This document shows positions 57,801 to 64,000 of a stretch of 64,000 nt of DNA, in pieces. Within the stretch, counting starts at the first letter, position 1. Every line of letters begins with the position of its first letter. Position numbers and translations under genes: made by a program. Source of the stretch: Cenococcum geophilum 1.58 (taxonomy: Eukaryota; Ascomycota; Dothideomycetes; Gloniales; Gloniaceae); the NCBI GenBank assembly GCA_001692895.1, contig KV748239.1, positions 124,001 through 188,000 of the forward strand. The letters are read 5' to 3'. The notes under the pieces are model-generated. The model saw only the letters and a program-made list of their open reading frames with translations, had not been told where the DNA came from and searched no databases.

Positions 57801-60800
57801 AGATCTACAAGACGCCTATTATAGGCTCTATATTAAAGAAGGGGATAAGTAAAAGACCGCTTTTAAGACCTAATATGGCCACTTTAAGTATCTAGTAATG
57901 CCTTTTGGGCTAGCTAATACGCCTACAATATTCCAATTGTACATTTACAGAGCCTTAGGGGGACTAGTTAACCGCATATATGTTATCTATTTAGATAACA
58001 TCTTAATCTACTTAGAAGACAAGGATTAACACGAGTAATACATCCGTGAAGTGCTGGAACGTTTAGATAATTAGGGCCTCTACGCTAAAGCGTTAAAGTA
58101 TATCTTTAACACCAAGTAGGTTGAGTTCCTGGGTTACATCGTAACGCCTATAGGTGTAGTTATAAACCTAATATAGGTGTAGACGATTTAGGAGTAGCTA
58201 GAGCCAAAGAGCTACTAGGATATTTAAGTATTCCTAGGCTTTGCCAATTTCTATAGGCGCTTTATCTATAACTACTTAGACGTCGCCTAATATCTATCCA
58301 ACTATATTATGGAAGCTTTCTAAGACCTAACCTAAGGAGTAAAAAGCTTAAAGGCGGTAAGGAAGAAAACTAAGAAGGGACTAACTAAATAGTATAAGCC
58401 ATAGTTATGGCCTGGAAAGGTTTAGGAGGCCTTTTAGGAACTTCGCGTAAAGTTTACGGAAGCTCTATTACTGCGGCATTTTAACCTAGATTAGCCATTA
58501 ATAATAATCACTAATATATTAAATTTTGCTCTTACTGGTATCCTACTGCAACCTAATAGGTATCCAGACGCTACCTAGCTCCATTAGAGACTAGTAGCAT
58601 TTTATAATAGAAAATTCCAGAAACCTAAAGTTAGGTATTATACCCACGATAAGGAACTGCTAGCTATAGTTAACTGCTTTAAATAGTAGCGATATTACCT
58701 TAAGCACGCGAGCTATACCACTCGTATACTCTCAGATTACTATAATCTACGCTACTTTATAACTACAAAGGAGCTTATACCTTAATAAGCCAGATAGGTA
58801 GAGGAGCTCGCGTAATTTAATTTTAAGATTAAATACAAGCTAGGGGAAAATAACCCTACTAATAGACCGTCACGACGGCCAGACTATACCAAAGGCTTTA
58901 AAACGGGAGAAGGAAAACAGATAATAGATATCTTACTCCCTATATTATAGAATAAGCTCCGGGTGTGGGATGCTTAAGCACCCATAGCTCTATATACTAA
59001 GTCTTAGGCGGTGTAAGCCCTATTGGTTTCCACTGACGTTCCGGCTAGTACCCGGTCCATTGCCAATGAGGGTCCGAATATACCTAAACAGGACGTCCCC
59101 AATATATTCTCGGAACCTAGTAATACACCATCCCTAATTGCTAAGCTATCCCCTTAAACTAATAGCGAAGCTATAGAGCAATCGGAACTCGGAGCCCTGT
59201 AATAACTAAAGGACTTTAACCTCGTACCGGCCTTCCTAACGCACGCGTATTAAAGAGTTATAAAATCCATAGTACCATCTAGTCTCATACTTAGAGCAGT
59301 ATAGGACGAAATAGCTTTCACCCAGGAACTATCCGAAGGGTTAACGGATCTTATCTGTAAGGTGCAATAAAGGAACGCTTCCTATGCCATTTTTAATACA
59401 GAAGTAGACCAGAAACGTAACAGAAAGGAAGCTACTAGGCGCTACCATTAGGAACTAGACCCGATGGGCCTACTATATAGAGGTAGCAAGGTTTAGGTGC
59501 TATAAAAAGCAAATCTATAACAAAAGATTCTTATAAAGAATTACAATAATCCTTTAGGTGGCCACTATAGTTAAGTAAAGACAGTGGAATTACTTTAGCG
59601 CAAATACTATTGGCTAAGGCTTAATTAGGAAGCAAAGGAGTATATTAGCCATTATAAGAAGTGTTAAGTATATAAGATCCGCAGGCACAAGCCATAGGGT
59701 CTACTTAAATCAGTTCCCCCCGCCAGTAAGCTATAGTGACATTACACCATGGACTTTATTACGGATCTCCCGCTATCTAAAGATAGCCAAGGACGAACAT
59801 ACGATTCGGTCCTTATACTTATTAATAGGTTTTTAAAGTACGTCTAATACCTTCCTATTAATAAGACAATTAATATATAAGAGCTCACCAACCTAATTAA
59901 GGAGAAATGCTTTCTTAAAGTAGATTAGCTATACTCTATTATCACTAACAGGGGCAGCGTCTTTACAAGCTAGTACTAGTCGGATCTATGCTTTTATTTA
60001 AAGATAGACCACTATTATAGTATAGCTTTCTATCTACAAACGGATAGGCAAACGGAACACCAGAACTAGAAACTAGAGTCTTACCTACGGATGTATTTAA
60101 ACTACCAGCAAGACAATTAATACGAGCTACTTTTATATACGGAGTACGCTTATAATTTAAAGCAACATATATTGCATAAGTATGCACCAATCCAGATTGC
60201 CTATAGCGTCTAACTATTTGGGTTTAATAGTATACCTAATAATCACTGGCTAAGGCCGCATAATTAGTTATAGGATCCTACTAGGAAGTCCAAGGACATC
60301 TACTAAAGAGTATAAGGATACCTTCAGAAATAGGAGGAGTAATAAAAGTATGCAAAGTAGAGCCTATAAGATGCCTAAGAGTAGTAGAGACTTTAGTATA
60401 ACCGCAAGCACCAAAATAAGTATTTCAGAGTAGGCAATAAGGTTTTATTACGTTTAACAAATATTAAGACCCGTCGACTATTAAAAAAGCTTAATGTAAG
60501 ATACCTAGGTCCCTTTTAAGTCAAGGAACGAATTAGCAAGCTAGCCTATTATCTCTAGCTACCCCCATCTATGGCTTATATATATTTAGTGTTTTATATA
60601 AACCTACTAGAGCTATAGCATAGACTACTACCGGAAAAGAACTTCCGTCTAGGCCCAATTAAATACCCTAAGGTGGTAGGCGAGCGGTATAAGGTTAAAG
60701 CTATACTATGCTATAAGTCTGTTAAGAACAAGCTTTAATTTAAAGTTAAATGGCTAGGCTGGCCCACTAAGGACTCTATATAGGAACCAGAGAATTACCT

Positions 60801-60860
60801 CAATTATTATAAAGATATTCTAAAAGAATATTAGGACCAAGGTCTATAATCTATAAATTA
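54830..60860 (+). pseudogene. gag-pol of element F with chromodomain
   Basis: Gag spans about 54830-56500. Protease reads LYNSGAEINLI (about 56625, Asp changed to Asn). RT spans 57600-58150 with [31 protein letters not shown] and catalytic YLDNILIY (about 57989, second Asp changed to Asn). RNase H is near 58480. The integrase zinc domain and core include TMDFITDLPLSKD (about 59750) and YLQTDRQTEHQN (about 60030). The chromodomain VKAILCYKSVKNKL..FKVKWLGWP..EPENYL lies at 60690-60800. The order defines a chromovirus distinct from A. RIP stops throughout. Confidence 0.9.
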
Positions 60861-61225
60861 TAAAAAGCGCTCTAATACTACGGTGTTATCGCAACCTATA
60901 AAGAAAGCTCGTAAAAAAAGTAAATAGGTCAAATCGGATATAAAACGGACAAGCTCTAAAAACTATAAGGATTAGGGCTATATAGCCTAAGGCAGGACGG
61001 GTCTTTAGCCTTTTTACGTATATAGCATAGAGTTAATAGGGCATTTTGCTAGAATTACATTCCTATTTATTAATCTATACTAGGAACATTGTTTCTAGGG
61101 CTCCTAAGCCCTTTTTAAAAGCCTTCTAAGGCCTTTCTAAGCACCTAATTAAGGTCCTTAATTGCTACTATATATAAGAACGAATCCTAAAAGTCCAAAC
61201 TATAAATGCCTAATCTGAAAAACCA

Positions 61226-61957
61226 CTACGCCCCATCATCATTAGGAGTAGGATTAGTATCTATTAGGCCATCAAGTGATAGCTAACGAGAATAGGATCT
61301 AGATGCCTTAGTAGGCGTATAAGTAGGCATGAAAATAGGGGTAGGACGATGAGGTGTAGCTAGAGCAGAGACTCTTAAACGCTTAACACTAATATTAGGT
61401 CCAAACCAATACTAATAAAACTCTTGCGGCGTAAGCTTATAGTTAATAAAGACACGCTTAAGCCTAGAATAAACAGAGACGTTGGCTGGCTAGTATAGTC
61501 CAAAACTACCAAGACCTTGCTACGGTAACCGTTAGTCACCTATCTGCTAGGTACCTAAAGGGTAACCTACCTAATACCGCATTATGTTATGCTCTTTCGA
61601 AACTTAACGCGCATGCGCAAACTCCTTTTTGTAGTAGACGGCAACCTTCTTCTTATCACCCCTATCCTTTACCCTATCCTTAGTATACCAACCTTGCTCT
61701 TATATTAGGCGTTACTGGCTGGCTTGCTAGGAATTATAGGCAGTATAAATAGCCGTGGCATAGTCTTAAATTCGGCTAAGTCGTTTAGCATTTACGCTAA
61801 AATAAGAGAGAGCCCGGGCGATATAGTAGTTAAGGATATTAAAGGAACGTCGCCATTTAGGCCTAGGCTATTATTAAAGCTTAAAGTCAGCAATGGAAAT
61901 CTATTAAGGATAGAAAAACTCACCTTAACGCAACTGCCGCTCTTAGTACGCATGCAT
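61226..61957 (-). pseudogene. Opposite-strand ORF inside element F
   Basis: An ATG at 61957 and a stop at 61226 bracket exactly 244 codons in one minus-strand frame. It has 18 internal stops, all TAA or TAG. Protein-like stretches include KRVFINYKLTPQEFYQYWFG, TPHRPTPIFMPTYTP, and a basic KDRVKDRGDKKKVAVYYKKE segment. The last 69 codons before the C-terminus have no stop except one. Position (after the chromodomain, before the 3' LTR) and size parallel the antisense ORF of element A, though I see no clear sequence similarity. A 78-codon plus-strand frame overlaps 61724-61960 and is an alternative reading for the upstream half. Family unknown. Confidence 0.45.
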
Positions 61958-61959
61958 TA

Positions 61960-63234
61960 ATTATAAGGACTAAAAGTATTAGATCTAATGTAGTGCGTTT
62001 TATTACAAGCCTTTAGAATCCTGTTATTAGATTTCTAGTCTTTCGAAGACATGTAGGCAAAATTATTTAGGCAGGACCAGTACCAGTTACGGGTTAGCGG
62101 GGGTTAGGGTTCTATATATAAAGGCAGGGCTAGGATACGCTATAGAATTTACTTAGAGGAGCAGTTAGTAGGAGAACGAAGAGGTATATTAAATTATTGA
62201 TAAAAAAGAAGAAAATCTTAATGATATATCGAAGATACGTCTAAAATTGGACGACGGTTAATAGTAAGAAGTAAGGTGTTTAAAAAAAGGAGCAGCTTAA
62301 TAAGTAAGGTGTCTTTATACTTTACCTTCCAATACCCTTCCGGTAAATAGCCGCAACCTTACTAATATAACTCTGTTATAATAGCGCTATTTAGAAGAAA
62401 GGAAACACGCGTATAAGTTATTTAACTATTACTTCCTTACAAAAACTGACTACGCGGCCGGGGGAAGGCAATTAAGACGTCAAATTAAAGACGTATATGG
62501 GTTAAATTAGACCTAAAACAATACCACAGTATTAAAGAATAACGTTATAGACGTTCTTAATAATCGCACAATAGCTATAATTGCTATCGCGAAATGTCCC
62601 TGTTTGCTAGGTAGTAGAGCTACGCCAAATATACAGCATAAAACTACTAGATTTAAAACTATATACACCAAATCTTAAGAGACAAGTCTCTTTAACTAAC
62701 TAATTAATACCTTAACCGCATCTAATAACCTAAGGGTAAATATGGGAGCAATGCGTTAGTAACGCAGGGGATTATAAGAAAAGGATTATAAGAAAAAATT
62801 ATAGACTACATCTTAGCAGTCAAAGACAACGGTAAGCCAAGGCTCCGTACGTTAAATCCCATACTAAAGGTTCTACGGAACTATACTGGAACACTAAATT
62901 ACCTATAATACTCGTGATTAATTATAGACCGGCATAAAGGCTTAGAAGCAGAGTTGCATAAAAATCCCTATATTAGCCTAGGTAGTCACCGGCATGCTTC
63001 TAGTAGGCTTTTAATAGGTCTCCTGGCAATCCTCGCGTCTTTTCTCCAGTTATGTTTTTTCCTTATTAAGGTTTTTTAGGAGTTTAAAGTAGGGGTTAGA
63101 TAGATAAATAATATATAGCGGCATGCCGACACCTTTTTGACATCTCTCCGAACCTCTTCCAGGACGAGCCCTTATAATCTCCCTACTGTAAGGTAATGGC
63201 GATCGGGGGCCGACCGTAAGAAGGGGGGGGGTAA
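61960..63234. other. Long non-pol tail of element F
   Basis: 1.27 kb between the antisense ORF and the 3' LTR. It is AT-rich with some purine-rich plus-strand stretches (62770-62810). No domain was read in either strand. It may be the promoter side of the antisense ORF or an extended untranslated region. Confidence 0.4.
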
Positions 63235-63449
63235 TGTAAGGGATATTATTGCGGACACCTTGGGTTGCCCTTAGGACAACCCCTAGACGCCCCTTGGATG
63301 GTCGCCAGTTATATACTAGAGGCACGTGCCCGTAGTATATAGTCTCCACAATCCTAGAGGCCTTACCTTCTTAAGGATTCGTCTCTCTTACTAATCTATC
63401 TTGTTCCAATCGTGTCCTTATAGCCCCCTGTCTATAAGATCCCCTTATA
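63235..63449 (+). repeat. 3' LTR of element F
   Basis: 215 bp, preceded by the purine tract 63220-63231 and followed by TTAGG. It retains more CpA/TpG than the 5' LTR. Confidence 0.92.
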
Positions 63450-63963
63450 TTAGGTTTCCTATGCTATAAAAGCGCAGCTACGGCGGCCTAGGTGCGGTTT
63501 GCCGGTAAGGGGGGGTTATACTTGTTTTTAATTTTGCTTAGCCGTTAGAGGATTTAATTAAGGGTTTGCTAGAGGGGCGCCTAAGGTTTACTAGACTAGC
63601 GGAGCTATTTTACTAGCTATATTAGTTCGTTATAGCTAATGGTTACTCCCCTATAATTCTGGATACTAGATACGTCTAATAGGCTTTATATTTTATTAGA
63701 TGCCTTCTTAATAGAGGTATTTCCGCTTTATAGTGTGGTATTCGCCCGTCTTTATTATGGAGGGCTATTGTTGGGCGTAGTTCTAGCGGTCGCGCGCGAG
63801 TGCGAGCCACCGTCGTTTGATGTGTGCCTCCCCTGCGATGCATGCATCTTAGGGGGATTCTCTAGGTGTTTTTCAGGGTTCTTTTGGTTGGTTTTGGTTT
63901 TTTTGGGCCGGGTGTAGTAAGAGCTCTAGGTAGTTCTGCAAAAAGATATAAATGGATTAAATT

Positions 63964-64000
63964 GGTATATTACTATTTAAGGCGAATTATAGATATAAGC
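63964..64000 (+). mobile_element. Element D resumes (integrase, cut by window end)
   Basis: Begins with the right copy of the 17-bp target duplication (63964-63980). It continues as FKANYRYK, the next residues of the integrase as seen uninterrupted in C2 (about 38600-38650). This fixes the right edge of the LINE. Confidence 0.88.

Larger units (their letters stand above)
54530..63449 (+). mobile_element. Element F: complete Ty3/gypsy chromovirus, RIP-inactivated
   Basis: 8920 bp with 215-bp LTRs (54530-54744 and 63235-63449) and flanking TAGG (54526-54529 and 63451-63454; the fifth base differs). A polypurine tract AAGAAGGGGGGGGG abuts the 3' LTR. gag, protease, RT, RNase H, integrase and chromodomain follow in order. 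The region from the chromodomain to the 3' LTR is unusually long (about 2.4 kb) and carries an opposite-strand ORF. The LTRs differ at about 14 of 215 positions, all transitions. Confidence 0.92.
53250..63847 (-). pseudogene. LINE ORF1, split by element F
   Basis: A putative start at 63847 gives MHASQGRHTSNDGG with Ser/Thr/Arg-rich sequence, running to 63450. Element F (54530-63449) then interrupts it and it resumes at 54529. Zinc-knuckle-like sequence TKCANC (about 53790) lies near its end, before ORF2. The first 30 codons are RIP-free, the rest carries TAA/TAG stops. ORF1 of such LINEs encodes a nucleic-acid-binding protein. Confidence 0.6.
49464..63963 (-). mobile_element. Full-length Tad1-like LINE, split by element F
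   Basis: The LINE occupies 49464-54529 and 63450-63963 (about 5.58 kb) on the minus strand, with element F in between. The 3' tail, AT-rich with TTAATAA units, is at 49464-49485. It has two ORFs: ORF1 with zinc knuckles, and ORF2 with an AP-endonuclease, reverse transcriptase and a C-terminal zinc-binding motif. The 17-bp target duplication lies at both outer ends. ORF content and 3' end match Tad1-type fungal LINEs. Mostly RIP-mutated, except the 5' terminal 200 bp (63760-63960). Confidence 0.88.

Noticed and set aside
62096-62120. TTAGGGTT-like telomeric motif
   Set aside because: A single copy inside the tail of element F, not a tandem array.
63735-63917. 60-codon plus-strand frame with Cys and hydrophobic residues
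   Set aside because: Complement of the LINE ORF1 start on the minus strand.
1-64000. tRNA or rRNA genes
   Set aside because: I looked for TTCRA arms with flanking acceptor stems and for conserved rRNA blocks and saw none. A covariance-model scan would settle it.

Overview
The window looks like a chromosome segment of a filamentous ascomycete (Pezizomycotina). Intact genes have short introns (46 to 84 nt, one of 254 nt) with GT..AG ends. They include the APC/C activator Cdc20, the meiotic recombinase Dmc1, a CNBP/Gis2-type seven-zinc-knuckle protein, a Kelch-BTB protein and a histidine protein methyltransferase (Hpm1 type). Everything else is very AT-rich, saturated with TpA and poor in CpA/TpG, with reading frames broken almost only by TAA and TAG. 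That is the expected footprint of repeat-induced point mutation (RIP, CpA to TpA) on transposons.

Layout. 1-1.9 kb: the tail of an unidentified gene, then HPM1 on the minus strand. 1.9-20.75 kb: a RIP block holding a complete Ty3/gypsy chromovirus (element A, 2781-10615), an internally deleted Ty3/gypsy element (B, 11509-16692, minus) with a small TA-flanked MITE inside it, minisatellites, an LTR remnant interrupted by a LINE-like insertion, and a roughly 1.1 kb element with long terminal inverted repeats. 20.75-31.9 kb: a gene island with normal composition, carrying Kelch-BTB (-) and cdc20 (+) divergent from a shared 0.48 kb promoter, then dmc1 (-) and the zinc-knuckle gene (-). 31.9-64 kb: a second RIP block.

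The second block can be read as nested insertions. A gypsy fragment (C1) is followed by a 5'-truncated LINE with a 13-bp target duplication. Then comes a stack: a remnant of an F-type gypsy (F2), interrupted by a palindromic foldback element, then gypsy C2 (-), interrupted in gag by gypsy D (+), interrupted in integrase by a Tad1-like LINE (-), interrupted by gypsy F (+). The LINE has a 17-bp target duplication whose halves lie 14.5 kb apart (49447 and 63964), and D resumes in the last 37 bases. The rest of D, C2, the foldback and F2 should lie just right of the window.

Most unusual signal. Both complete chromoviruses (A and F) have about 2 kb between the chromodomain and the 3' LTR, and in each that space holds an ORF of similar size on the opposite strand (about 252 and 243 codons). 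The ORF in A is continuous only across a 47-nt intron with GTAAGT, TGCTAAC and TTTAG signals. Lengths and frames agree exactly once RIP-type stops are read through. I do not recognise either protein. LTR pairs, target duplications and frame arithmetic were read directly from the sequence; family names rest on remembered motifs, and no search was run.
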